A stretch of 64,000 nt of DNA from Pseudomonas sp. FP2196 (lineage in GTDB: Bacteria > Pseudomonadota > Gammaproteobacteria > Pseudomonadales > Pseudomonadaceae): assembly GCF_030687715.1 (NCBI RefSeq), contig NZ_CP117445.1:5914501-5978500 (forward strand), in the 5' to 3' direction. The notes below the pieces were generated by a model, which did not search any database, was not told the DNA's origin, and saw nothing but the letters and a program-made list of their open reading frames with translations. Position numbers and translations under genes: made by a program. Position 1 is the stretch's first letter; every line of letters starts with the position of its first letter. Below, one piece after another: positions 1 through 7,659 of the stretch.

Positions 1-1139
1 TTCAGGCAGTAATGTTCAATCAGTTGTCGCAATAGATGCACGGTAGGCTGCAAACGTGACATTTCAAGGTATTCGCCGGGCTGATGCGCACAGGCGATGT
101 CGCCGGGGCCGAGCACGATGGTTTCGCAACCAAGGCGCTGAAGATAAGGCGCTTCGGTGCCGAACGCTACCGCTTCAGCCGTGTGGCCTGTGAGTTTTTC
201 CGCTACTTGCACCAGTTCGACGTCTTTAGCCTGCTCGAACGGCGGCACTTCCGGGAACAGTGGCTTGTAGTCGATTTTCACCTGATGCCGCTCGGCAACC
301 GGTTTGAGCTTGCGCAGAATCTCGGCACGCAGGACTTTCGGGTCCATGCCCGGCAGCGGTCGCAAGTCAAACTCGAGCGAACACTGGCCGCAGATGCGGT
401 TGGGGTTATCGCCGCCATGGATGCAGCCGAAGTTCATCGTCGGTTGAGGCACGCTGAATTGCGGATTGTTGAATTCGCGCTGCCATAACAGGCGCAGACC
501 ACGCAGTTCACCGATGGCATCGTGCATGGCTTCGAGGGCGCTGTGGCCCAGGCGCGGATCCGACGAGTGGCCGCTCTGCCCGAGAATGTCGATGCGCTCC
601 ATCATGATGCCTTTGTGCATGCGAATCGGTTTAAGCCCGGTCGGCTCGCCGATCACTGCAGCACGGCCTAGCGGACGTCCGGCCTCGGCCAGCGCACGGG
701 CGCCGGACATCGAGCTTTCCTCATCGCAGGTCGCGAGGATCAGCAGCGGTTGCTTGAACGGCTGATCGAGCAGCGGTTGCACGGCCTCGATGATCAGGGC
801 GAAGAAGCCCTTCATGTCGCAACTGCCGAGGCCGACCCAACGGCCATCGACTTCGGTGAGTTTCAACGGATCGGTCTGCCACAGCGCGTCGTCGTACGGC
901 ACCGTGTCGCTGTGCCCGGCCAGCACCAGCCCACCGGGGCCGCTGCCGAAACTGGCGAGCAGGTTGAATTTTCCGGGGCTGACCTGCTGGATATCGCAAC
1001 TGAAGCCCAGATCACCCAACCATCCGGCGAGCAAATCGATCACGGGCCGGTTGGACTGATCCAGGCTCGGTTGCGTGCAGCTGACCGACGGCGCGGCAAT
1101 CAGCGCGGCGAACTGGTCTTTCATGGACGGCAAAGGCAT
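1..1139 (-). CDS. argE: Acetylornithine deacetylase (partial, C-terminus cut by window edge)
   Basis: Hydrolyses N-acetylornithine to ornithine and acetate in cytoplasmic arginine synthesis. The minus-strand reading frame starts at an ATG at 1139 (MPLPSMKDQFAALIAAPSVS) and runs off the left edge after about 379 codons, so only the last few residues are missing. It shows the M20 metallopeptidase layout: a first metal block GHSDTVPYDD, a catalytic CDEESS block, and GGDNPNRICG in the dimerisation lid. The length fits the ArgE family (about 380 residues). It is divergent from the CYTH-CHAD gene across 156 bases. An internal ATG five codons later is a possible alternative start. ArgE is preferred over the related DapE because of overall length and remembered similarity to Pseudomonas ArgE. 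Confidence 0.9.
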   Translation of the reverse strand, partial: MPLPSMKDQFAALIAAPSVSCTQPSLDQSNRPVIDLLAGWLGDLGFSCDIQQVSPGKFNLLASFGSGPGGLVLAGHSDTVPYDDALWQTDPLKLTEVDGRWVGLGSCDMKGFFALIIEAVQPLLDQPFKQPLLILATCDEESSMSGARALAEAGRPLGRAAVIGEPTGLKPIRMHKGIMMERIDILGQSGHSSDPRLGHSALEAMHDAIGELRGLRLLWQREFNNPQFSVPQPTMNFGCIHGGDNPNRICGQCSLEFDLRPLPGMDPKVLRAEILRKLKPVAERHQVKIDYKPLFPEVPPFEQAKDVELVQVAEKLTGHTAEAVAFGTEAPYLQRLGCETIVLGPGDIACAHQPGEYLEMSRLQPTVHLLRQLIEHYCL

Positions 1140-1295
1140 CGCTGACTCCAACTCCCGAATTGAGGTCCATCATAGAACCATCCGGCGCCAGGAATAAACC
1201 GCCGCAGGGCGTAGGACGAATCAGTCCTGTACACTGCACGGCCTTGGCAGCCACACATTCCCCCGGCTGCGCTCCCGATCCTGGATTTTCCGGCC

Positions 1296-2666
1296 ATGCA
1301 GAAAGAAACCGAAATCAAACTCCGCGTCAGCCGCGAAACCCTCGCGGCCCTGCGCGAGCACCCGTTACTGAAAAAACGCAACAAAAATGGCTGGGAACGC
1401 CGTGAGTTGATGAACCAGTACTTCGACACCCCAGAGCGCGATCTGGCCCAGGCCAAAGTCGCTCTGCGCCTGCGCAAGGATGGCGACGAGGTGATTCAGA
1501 CCCTCAAAACTCGCGGCCAAAGCGTCGCCGGTCTGTCCGAGCGTAACGAGTACGACTGGAAATTGCCCAAAGCCAAACTCGACGTGAAGAAACTCGACGG
1601 CGAATGCTGGCCCGAGTCGCTGGCCGAGCTGGACAAGAAAACCCTGAAACCGATCTTCACCACCGATTTCGTCCGCGAGCGCGCCGAAATCGCCTGGGGC
1701 CGCGGCAAGGCCAAAGTGGTCATCGAAGCCGCTCTGGATCTGGGCCACGTCGTGGTCGGCAAACAGAAAGAAGAAATCTGCGAGCTGGAACTGGAATTGC
1801 GCGAAGGCGAGCCTGCCGCGCTGCTGGAGCTGGCCGCCGAACTGGCTGAAACCCTGGCCCTGATGCCGTGCGACATCAGCAAGGCCGAGCGCGGCTATCG
1901 TCTCTACGACGCCAACAGCTACTCGCTGAGCCTGCCGGCGCCGCAACTGACGACCGAAACCCAACTGGATGACGCCTTCGCTGCCCTGTGCTGGCACTTG
2001 CTCGGCAGCAGTCAGCGTCTGGCCGAACAGTACCGTTTCAACGGTCACTGGCGCCTGTTGCTGGACTGGGTCGAGAACCTCGCCGAAATGCGCGCCCTGC
2101 TCAGCAGCCTCGGTCAGGCCGCACCGCGTCCGTCGACCCACGACCTGCGTGTGGCCCTCGATGCACTGCTGGAAGACTGGCGTCCGCTGGTTCAGGCCGG
2201 CATCGAAGACGAAGACGTGCGCAAAGCCGCGCCGGAACAATTCCTCGAAGAACTGGAAGATCCGCGCTGGGGCCTGTTCTCGCTGAACACCTCGCGCTGG
2301 CTGCTGGCTCGCACCTGGACTGCCGAGCGCAACACTCGTGGCAACCGTCAGGGCGCCGCGCAGTTGCACAGTTGGTTGCCGCGCATGCTGGGCGAAGAAG
2401 CCACCTCCCTGCAATTGCAGCGCTATCAGCAGCAGCCGGAAGATCTGGCCGAGCAACTGCCGCGCATCGAGCGTATCCAGGTCTGGTTGCACCACGCACG
2501 TAACGTGCTGGAGATCCCGGAAATGGATCGCCTGTACGGCGAACTGAACAAACTGGCGCAACTGGCCAACGAGCCGACGATCACTGACGAACTGCTCGAC
2601 GCACGCAAGCAGCAGGCGATTGCGGTTTATCAGAACCGTGCCTGGAAAATGTTGCTGCGCATGTGA
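1296..2666 (+). CDS. CYTH and CHAD domain protein, probable inorganic triphosphatase
   Basis: A 456-residue cytoplasmic protein related to E. coli YgiF. The N-terminal CYTH domain (about residues 1-200) begins with the signature ExExK (E4, E6, K8), which binds metal and triphosphate in the tunnel fold. Further conserved charged strands follow (RLRKDGDEVIQTLKTRG, ERAEIAWGRGKAKVVIEAALDLG). The C-terminal half (about 210-456) is a helical CHAD domain rich in Arg and His, a fold thought to bind polyphosphate. The expected activity is hydrolysis of inorganic triphosphate; the in vivo role is unknown. It is monocistronic: argE lies divergent and a repeat element follows the stop. Polyphosphate genes ppx and ppk1 occur 46 kb away in this window, which is only loosely suggestive. 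Confidence 0.88.
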   Translation: MQKETEIKLRVSRETLAALREHPLLKKRNKNGWERRELMNQYFDTPERDLAQAKVALRLRKDGDEVIQTLKTRGQSVAGLSERNEYDWKLPKAKLDVKKLDGECWPESLAELDKKTLKPIFTTDFVRERAEIAWGRGKAKVVIEAALDLGHVVVGKQKEEICELELELREGEPAALLELAAELAETLALMPCDISKAERGYRLYDANSYSLSLPAPQLTTETQLDDAFAALCWHLLGSSQRLAEQYRFNGHWRLLLDWVENLAEMRALLSSLGQAAPRPSTHDLRVALDALLEDWRPLVQAGIEDEDVRKAAPEQFLEELEDPRWGLFSLNTSRWLLARTWTAERNTRGNRQGAAQLHSWLPRMLGEEATSLQLQRYQQQPEDLAEQLPRIERIQVWLHHARNVLEIPEMDRLYGELNKLAQLANEPTITDELLDARKQQAIAVYQNRAWKMLLRM

Positions 2667-2670
2667 TTAC

Positions 2671-2807
2671 TTTGTGGTGAGGGGATTTAGCGAAACGTCG
2701 CACCGCCCCGATGGGTCGCGAAGCGGCCCGCTTTTATTAGAAAGCTGGGACTGCTCCGCAGTCCATCGGGGATAAATCCCCTCACCACAGTAAATCCCCT
2801 CACCACA
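2671..2807. repeat. REPIN-like element with three copies of a GTGGTGAGGGGATTTA unit
   Basis: The unit TGTGGTGAGGGGATTTA occurs at 2673-2689 on the plus strand and twice inverted, at 2773-2789 and 2791-2807. It fills the gap between the CYTH-CHAD gene and the convergent Lrp-type gene. Palindromic paired units of this kind are the REPINs of fluorescent pseudomonads. The extra third unit makes this copy asymmetric. It may also act as a transcription barrier between the convergent genes. Confidence 0.75.
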
Positions 2808-2814
2808 AAGGCTT

Positions 2815-3285
2815 TCAGCGCAGTACCGGCAAACTGGTGGTGGACTTGATCTCCGACAGCGCCACAATCGAGTTCACCTCCTGAATTCCCGGCACCAGCG
2901 AAAGCTTCTCGAAGAAGAACCGCTCATACGCCTCGATGTCCGCCGCGACAATGCGCAACAGAAAATCCACCGCGCCCATCAGCACATAACACTCCAGCAC
3001 TTCCGGAAACCCCCGAATCGCCTCGGTGAATTCGGTGAAGTTCGAACGCCCGTGCGCATTGAGTTTGATCTCGGCAAAAATCTGCGTATTCAGGCCGATT
3101 TTCTTGCGATCCAGCAATGTCACCTGCCCGCGAATGATCCCCTCCTCCTTCATCCGCTGAATCCGCCGCCAGCACGGCGATTGCGACAGCCCCACCTGCT
3201 CGGCGATCTGCGCACTCGAAAGCGAAGCGTCCTCTTGCAGCAGGGCGAGAATCTTGCGGTCGTAGCTGTCCAGCTCGCTATGCAT
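2815..3285 (-). CDS. Lrp/AsnC family transcriptional regulator
   Basis: A 156-residue DNA-binding regulator. Residues about 5-50 form the helix-turn-helix (DRKILALLQEDASLSSAQIA, then SQSPCWRRIQRMKEEGII, the typical AsnC recognition helix). Residues about 65-145 form the RAM/AsnC effector domain, which usually binds amino acids and drives octamer assembly. The start ATG is preceded by GAGG. The gene is divergent from a small ACT-like protein, and a perfect 16-base palindrome lies between them, so shared or auto-regulation is likely. It belongs to the same family as Lrp and BkdR; the effector cannot be read from the sequence, so no symbol is given. Confidence 0.9.
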   Translation of the reverse strand: MHSELDSYDRKILALLQEDASLSSAQIAEQVGLSQSPCWRRIQRMKEEGIIRGQVTLLDRKKIGLNTQIFAEIKLNAHGRSNFTEFTEAIRGFPEVLECYVLMGAVDFLLRIVAADIEAYERFFFEKLSLVPGIQEVNSIVALSEIKSTTSLPVLR

Positions 3286-3311
3286 AGAAAAACCTCAAAT
3301 CAACCATCTTA

Positions 3312-3327
3312 CGAATTGATCAATTCG
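3312..3327. promoter_or_regulatory. Perfect 16-base palindrome, candidate Lrp-type operator
   Basis: CGAATTGATCAATTCG is its own reverse complement. It sits 27 bases upstream of the Lrp/AsnC start and about 85 bases upstream of the divergent ACT-like gene. A+T-rich dyads in such a position are typical of AsnC/Lrp autoregulatory sites. The assignment is positional inference. Confidence 0.5.
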
Positions 3328-3411
3328 ATCATTCGCCAATAACGCCCATCATAGATAAGAAATACCCGGCACCGAATGTAAAAATTCCTCCAGTGATTTT
3401 GGAGACCAGCC

Positions 3412-3750
3412 ATGCCCCACCTCGAAGCCGTCAACAGCAGCCCGACCCGCGTCGATGTCTGGAACGTCAGCAACCCCCACTGCCTTGCGCAGTATCAGAT
3501 CCTCGCCGAAGCCGAGCCGGATGTGCTGGTTCGGGTGCTGAACTTATTCGCGCTGCAATTCCTCACGCCCGAGCAGGTCAACGTGCAGCGAATGGACGAT
3601 TTGCTGTCGATCGACTTGGTCATGAGTGGCCTGAGCTGGCACCGGGCCGAAGTGATTGCGGAAAAACTTCGTAACCTGATCAGCGTCTGCTCGGTAAACC
3701 TGCAAAGCGCCGACACGGCGTGGGATGCGCCGGCGCAAGCGGCCGGCTGA
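3412..3750 (+). CDS. Small ACT-like protein, divergent from the Lrp-type regulator
   Basis: A 112-residue soluble protein with no signal peptide. The start ATG has GGAGA eight bases upstream. Residues about 38-98 (VLVRVLNLFALQFLTPEQVN, then a DDLLSIDLVMSGLS strand pair, then a helix and RNLISVCSVNL) follow the strand-helix-strand-strand-helix-strand order of ACT domains. They resemble the small acetolactate synthase subunits IlvM/IlvN, in which ACT domains bind amino acids. I do not recognise a named family. Pairing with an Lrp/AsnC regulator, whose own effector domain has an ACT-like fold, suggests a role in amino acid sensing. No enzyme partner is adjacent. Function is inferred only. Confidence 0.6.
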   Translation: MPHLEAVNSSPTRVDVWNVSNPHCLAQYQILAEAEPDVLVRVLNLFALQFLTPEQVNVQRMDDLLSIDLVMSGLSWHRAEVIAEKLRNLISVCSVNLQSADTAWDAPAQAAG

Positions 3751-3841
3751 AAGATCCGGCAACGGCTTCGTCGGGTAGTGGCCCAACGGTCTGCGGGGCC
3801 GCGACTATCCTTTGCGCAATGTCGCTCAAAAGGAAGCCCGC

Positions 3842-5626
3842 ATGTCCGTTCAACTCGCCACTCAGGACCGCTGGCTGGAACTCAACGATGTATTGCGTGA
3901 ACTGGTCGCCCAAGGCTTTATCAGCCAGGACTCGGCGGAACAGGCGCTGAATGCCCGTCGTCGCCACGCCGCACATGGCCAGATGCATCCGCTGGAGTTC
4001 ATCGCCGGGCAACAGCTGGACGACCTCAGCCGACCGGGCAAACACCTCGATCTGGAAAGTTTGACCCTGTGGCTGGCGCAACAGGCCGGGCAGCCTTATT
4101 TGCGCATCGACCCGCTGAAGATCAACGTCGCCGCCATCACGCCGCTGATGTCCTATGCCTTTGCCCAACGCCACAAGATTCTCGCCGTCGCAGTCGACCG
4201 CGACTCGGTGACCGTGGCCAGCGCCCAGCCCTACGTGAATGGCTGGGAAGCCGACCTGACTCACGTCCTGAAGCTGCCGGTCAAGCGGGTGGTGGCCAAC
4301 CCGGTGGACATACAGCGTTTCAGTGTCGAGTTTTTCCGCCTGGCCAAATCGGTCAGCGGCGCCAGCAACGCCGATCAGCAGGGCAGCAATCTCGGCAACT
4401 TCGAACAACTGCTCAACCTCGGCGCCAGTGATCAGGAGCCGGACGCCAACGATGCGCACATCGTCAACATCGTCGACTGGCTGTTCCAGTACGCCTTTCA
4501 GCAGCGCGCCAGCGATATCCATATCGAGCCGCGCCGCGAGCAAGGCACCGTGCGTTTTCGCATCGACGGCGTATTGCACAACGTCTATCAATTCCCGCCG
4601 CAGGTGACCATGGCGATTGTCAGCCGCCTGAAAAGCCTCGGCCGGATGAACGTCGCCGAGAAGCGCAAACCCCAGGACGGCCGGGTCAAGACCAAGACCC
4701 CGGACGGTGGCGAAGTCGAGCTGCGCCTGTCGACCCTGCCCACCGCGTTCGGCGAAAAAATGGTCATGCGGATCTTCGACCCCGAAGTGCTGCTCAAGGA
4801 CTTCGATCAGCTCGGCTTTTCAACTGACGACCTGCGCCGCTGGCAAGACATGACCCGCCAGCCCAACGGCATCATTCTGGTCACCGGCCCCACCGGTTCG
4901 GGCAAGACCACCACGCTTTACACCACCCTGAAAAAACTGGCGACGCCGGAGGTCAACCTCTGCACCATCGAAGATCCGATCGAAATGGTCGAGCCAGCCT
5001 TCAACCAGATGCAGGTCCAGCACAACATCGACCTGAGCTTCGCCGCCGGGGTGCGCGCACTGATGCGGCAGGACCCGGACATCATCATGATCGGTGAGAT
5101 TCGCGACCTCGAAACCGCCGAAATGGCGATTCAGGCGGCGCTGACCGGTCACCTGGTGCTATCGACCTTGCATACCAACGACGCCCCCTCCGCGATCAGC
5201 CGCTTGCTGGAACTCGGCGTGCCGCACTATCTGATCAAAGCCACCGTTCTCGGGGTGATGGCGCAACGACTGGTGCGCACCTTGTGCCCGCACTGCAAGG
5301 CACCGCTGACCCTGGACGAAGACGACTGGCAAACCCTGACCCGTCCTTGGCAGGCGCCGTTGCCGAACAATGCACAACGCGCGATCGGCTGCGTGGAGTG
5401 CCGCGACACCGGTTATCGCGGCCGCGCCGGGGTCTACGAAATCATGCAACTGAGTGACAGCCTCAAGGCCTTCATCACTCCCGACACCGACCTCACGGCG
5501 ATCCGCCGCCAAGCGTTCAAGGAGGGCATGCGCAGCTTGCGTCTGTCCGGCGCGCAGAAGGTTGCGGCCGGGCTGACAACGATTGAGGAAGTGCTGCGAG
5601 TGACCCCGCAAAGCGAGCAGAAATAG
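3842..5626 (+). CDS. GspE/PulE/PilB family secretion-type ATPase, orphan
   Basis: A 594-residue traffic ATPase. The chosen ATG (MSVQLATQDRW) has AAGGAAG upstream; a longer frame to 3812 lacks this support. An N-terminal GspE/MshE-like domain spans about residues 1-160. The ATPase core carries Walker A GPTGSGKTT near residue 350, an Asp box, Walker B DPDIIMIGEIRD near 410, and a C-terminal zinc-binding four-Cys motif (CPHC near 481, CVEC near 517) typical of type II secretion GspE and some PilB proteins. Such ATPases power pseudopilus or pilus assembly at the inner membrane. No GspF, pseudopilin or secretin gene lies nearby, so the partner machine must be elsewhere. The downstream qmcA-nfeD pair is probably a separate unit. 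Confidence 0.88.
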   Translation: MSVQLATQDRWLELNDVLRELVAQGFISQDSAEQALNARRRHAAHGQMHPLEFIAGQQLDDLSRPGKHLDLESLTLWLAQQAGQPYLRIDPLKINVAAITPLMSYAFAQRHKILAVAVDRDSVTVASAQPYVNGWEADLTHVLKLPVKRVVANPVDIQRFSVEFFRLAKSVSGASNADQQGSNLGNFEQLLNLGASDQEPDANDAHIVNIVDWLFQYAFQQRASDIHIEPRREQGTVRFRIDGVLHNVYQFPPQVTMAIVSRLKSLGRMNVAEKRKPQDGRVKTKTPDGGEVELRLSTLPTAFGEKMVMRIFDPEVLLKDFDQLGFSTDDLRRWQDMTRQPNGIILVTGPTGSGKTTTLYTTLKKLATPEVNLCTIEDPIEMVEPAFNQMQVQHNIDLSFAAGVRALMRQDPDIIMIGEIRDLETAEMAIQAALTGHLVLSTLHTNDAPSAISRLLELGVPHYLIKATVLGVMAQRLVRTLCPHCKAPLTLDEDDWQTLTRPWQAPLPNNAQRAIGCVECRDTGYRGRAGVYEIMQLSDSLKAFITPDTDLTAIRRQAFKEGMRSLRLSGAQKVAAGLTTIEEVLRVTPQSEQK

Positions 5627-5718
5627 CCAAATTGCCATCAAGCGGTGCTTAACCCCGGGCCACGCCGTTACACTTGCGCCATCGCTACTTCAATTGATCC
5701 ATCCAACAAGGAATCGTT

Positions 5719-6639
5719 ATGCAGACCGGAAGTGTGCTTTTACTGTTTGTGGCCCTGGCAATCGCCATTCTGTTCATGGGTTTCAAAGTCGTGCCACAGG
5801 GTTTCGAGTGGACGGTCGAGCGCTTCGGTCGCTACACCAACACCCTTAAACCGGGCCTGAACATCATCATTCCAGTGATGGATCGCATCGGTCGCAAGAT
5901 CAATGTGATGGAAAGCGTGCTGGATATCCCGCCGCAGGAAGTGATCACAGCAGACAACGCCACAGTACAGATCGATGCCGTGTGTTTCTTCCAGGTTGTG
6001 AACACGGCCCAGGCTGCCTACGAGGTGAACAACCTCGAACACGCCATTCGCAACTTGCTGCAAACCAACATCCGCACCGTGCTCGGTTCCATGGAACTCG
6101 ACGCCATGCTCAGCCAGCGTGACAACATCAACGAAAGACTGCTGCGCACCGTGGACGAAGCCACCGCACCGTGGGGCATCAAGATCACCCGGATCGAAAT
6201 CAAGGACATCAGCCCGCCTGCCGACCTGATGGCCGCCATGTCTGGTCAGATGAAGGCCGAACGAATCAAACGCGCGCAAATCCTTGAAGCCGAAGGCCTG
6301 CGAGCCTCGGCGATTCTCACCGCAGAGGGCAAAAAGCAGGCTCAGATTCTGGAAGCCGAAGGTAGCCGTCAGGCCGCGTTTCTTGAATCCGAAGCTCGAG
6401 AGCGTCAGGCCGAAGCCGAAGCCCAGGCGACCAAAGTGGTATCCGAAGCCATCGCTGGCGGCAACGTGCAGGCGGTCAACTATTTCGTCGCACAGAAATA
6501 TATCGACGCGCTGGGCAAGCTGGCTTCGGCCAACAACAGCAAAGTCATTCTGATGCCACTGGAAGCCAGCTCGATGATCGGTGCAGTGGGTGGCATCGGC
6601 GAGATCGTCAAAGCGACCTTCGACGGCAAGAAGGCTTGA
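5719..6639 (+). CDS. qmcA: SPFH/band-7 (stomatin-like) membrane protease-associated protein
   Basis: A 306-residue inner-membrane protein related to E. coli QmcA (305 residues). Residues about 4-22 form an N-terminal membrane segment, followed by the SPFH/PHB domain ([20 protein letters not shown] ... [20 protein letters not shown]) and a charged coiled-coil with repeated LEAEG units (about 190-240). AAGGAA precedes the ATG. SPFH proteins form large ring cages in membranes and interact with FtsH-type proteases. The NfeD gene starts four bases downstream, the usual stomatin-NfeD operon arrangement. Confidence 0.92.
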   Translation: MQTGSVLLLFVALAIAILFMGFKVVPQGFEWTVERFGRYTNTLKPGLNIIIPVMDRIGRKINVMESVLDIPPQEVITADNATVQIDAVCFFQVVNTAQAAYEVNNLEHAIRNLLQTNIRTVLGSMELDAMLSQRDNINERLLRTVDEATAPWGIKITRIEIKDISPPADLMAAMSGQMKAERIKRAQILEAEGLRASAILTAEGKKQAQILEAEGSRQAAFLESEARERQAEAEAQATKVVSEAIAGGNVQAVNYFVAQKYIDALGKLASANNSKVILMPLEASSMIGAVGGIGEIVKATFDGKKA

Positions 6640-6642
6640 GCC

Positions 6643-7086
6643 ATGCCAGCTGAATTGTTCACCTTCTGGAGCTGGCTGGGGCTGGGCACTGTGTTGCTCA
6701 TTCTTGAAGTGTTCGGGGCTGGCGGTTACCTGTTGTGGATCGGCATGGCCGCCGCCGCAGTGGGCGTGACGACATATGTCTTGCCGAGTCTGCCGTGGGA
6801 AGTCCAACTGGTGCTGTTTGCGCTGTTTTCGATCCTCTGCGCGCTGTACTGGTGGCGACGCCAGCGCACCGCGGTGCGCCGTAGCGATCAACCAAATTTG
6901 AATGTGCGGGGTCAGGAGCTGATCGGCAAAGTGTTTGTGGTCAGCGAAGCGATCGTCGACGGCCGCGGCAAAATCAAGGTTGCAGATGGCGTCTGGATGG
7001 CCCGTGGGCCTGACACACCGGTCGGCGAGCGCGTTCGCGTAACGGGACAACAAGGCGTGATATTCCTGGTGGAACGTGCCGATTAG
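6643..7086 (+). CDS. NfeD family inner membrane protein
   Basis: A 147-residue short-form NfeD protein (the YbbJ type). Three closely spaced membrane segments lie within residues about 5-70. A C-terminal OB-fold domain follows (about 80-147, NVRGQELIGKVFVVSEAIVD ... GERVRVTGQQGVIFLVE). It lacks the ClpP-like protease domain of long NfeD proteins. It starts four bases after the SPFH gene and is almost certainly co-transcribed; the pair is thought to act together in membrane domain organisation or quality control. Confidence 0.9.
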   Translation: MPAELFTFWSWLGLGTVLLILEVFGAGGYLLWIGMAAAAVGVTTYVLPSLPWEVQLVLFALFSILCALYWWRRQRTAVRRSDQPNLNVRGQELIGKVFVVSEAIVDGRGKIKVADGVWMARGPDTPVGERVRVTGQQGVIFLVERAD

Positions 7087-7154
7087 TGTGCATGGAACCG
7101 GATCGGTAAATGACGATCCAACGCCGTAGTTAACCCCCAGGAGTCACCTAAATC

Positions 7155-7472
7155 ATGCGTCTCAAACTTGCTGTCGCCACTCTGGCCTTGCTGTCCCTTC
7201 CCGTTGGTTCAGCCATGGCCGACAGCTTTTGGCGTAACGTCATTTCGTCCGGCGCAACCACTGGCTCGACTTACCTGACCTTCAAGGATCACAAGCTGAT
7301 CGTCGCTGCGCAGGATGATGCCGGCAGCTTCGTTGCCAGCGATGGCGGCATTCGCGGGCCGTATCTGGAAGCAGCGATGCAGAAAGTCCGCACCGACAAC
7401 CCGGGCCTGCAAGCGACGGACATGGAACTGGCGAATGCGATTCTGGCGAAGAATGCCGTGGCTTCCGAGTAA
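7155..7472 (+). CDS. DUF2388 family secreted protein
   Basis: A 105-residue protein with a clear signal peptide (MRLKLAVATLALLSLPVGSAMA, cleavage near residue 22). The mature part contains SFWRNVISSGATTGSTYLTF and a Gly/Asp-rich middle typical of the DUF2388 family, which is common in Pseudomonas and has no assigned function. AGGAGT lies upstream of the ATG. A strong terminator follows 15 bases after the stop, so the gene is its own unit. The mature protein is probably periplasmic. Confidence 0.82.
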   Translation: MRLKLAVATLALLSLPVGSAMADSFWRNVISSGATTGSTYLTFKDHKLIVAAQDDAGSFVASDGGIRGPYLEAAMQKVRTDNPGLQATDMELANAILAKNAVASE

Positions 7473-7487
7473 GCCTTTTGCCCACCA

Positions 7488-7517
7488 AAATGCCGCTCAT
7501 ATGAGCGGCATTTTTTT
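7488..7517 (+). terminator. Rho-independent terminator after the DUF2388 gene
   Basis: A perfect hairpin, AAATGCCGCTCAT / ATGAGCGGCATTT, runs into seven T residues, 15 bases after the stop codon. Confidence 0.92.
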
Positions 7518-7547
7518 GCCTGGACTTCCGCCTCACTACAATCCCCT

Positions 7548-7635
7548 GTAGGAGTGAGCCTGCTCGCGATAGCGATGTATCTGGCAAATTCTCCGGTGAC
7601 TGATTCACCGCGATCGCGAGCAGGCTCACTCCTAC
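7548..7635. repeat. REPIN of the GTAGGAG(T/C)GAGC type
   Basis: GTAGGAGTGAGCCTGCTCGC at 7548-7567 is matched by its inverted copy at 7616-7635, with a 48-base spacer that itself pairs in part. This resembles the third REP group described in P. fluorescens. It lies between the DUF2388 gene and the convergent gcvP. Confidence 0.8.
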
Positions 7636-7659
7636 ATTGGAACTGTGTGTACCCGGAAA

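Noticed and set aside
7548..7635. CRISPR-like repeat
   Set aside because: The repeat is a single inverted pair, not a series of direct repeats with spacers, and no cas gene is near.
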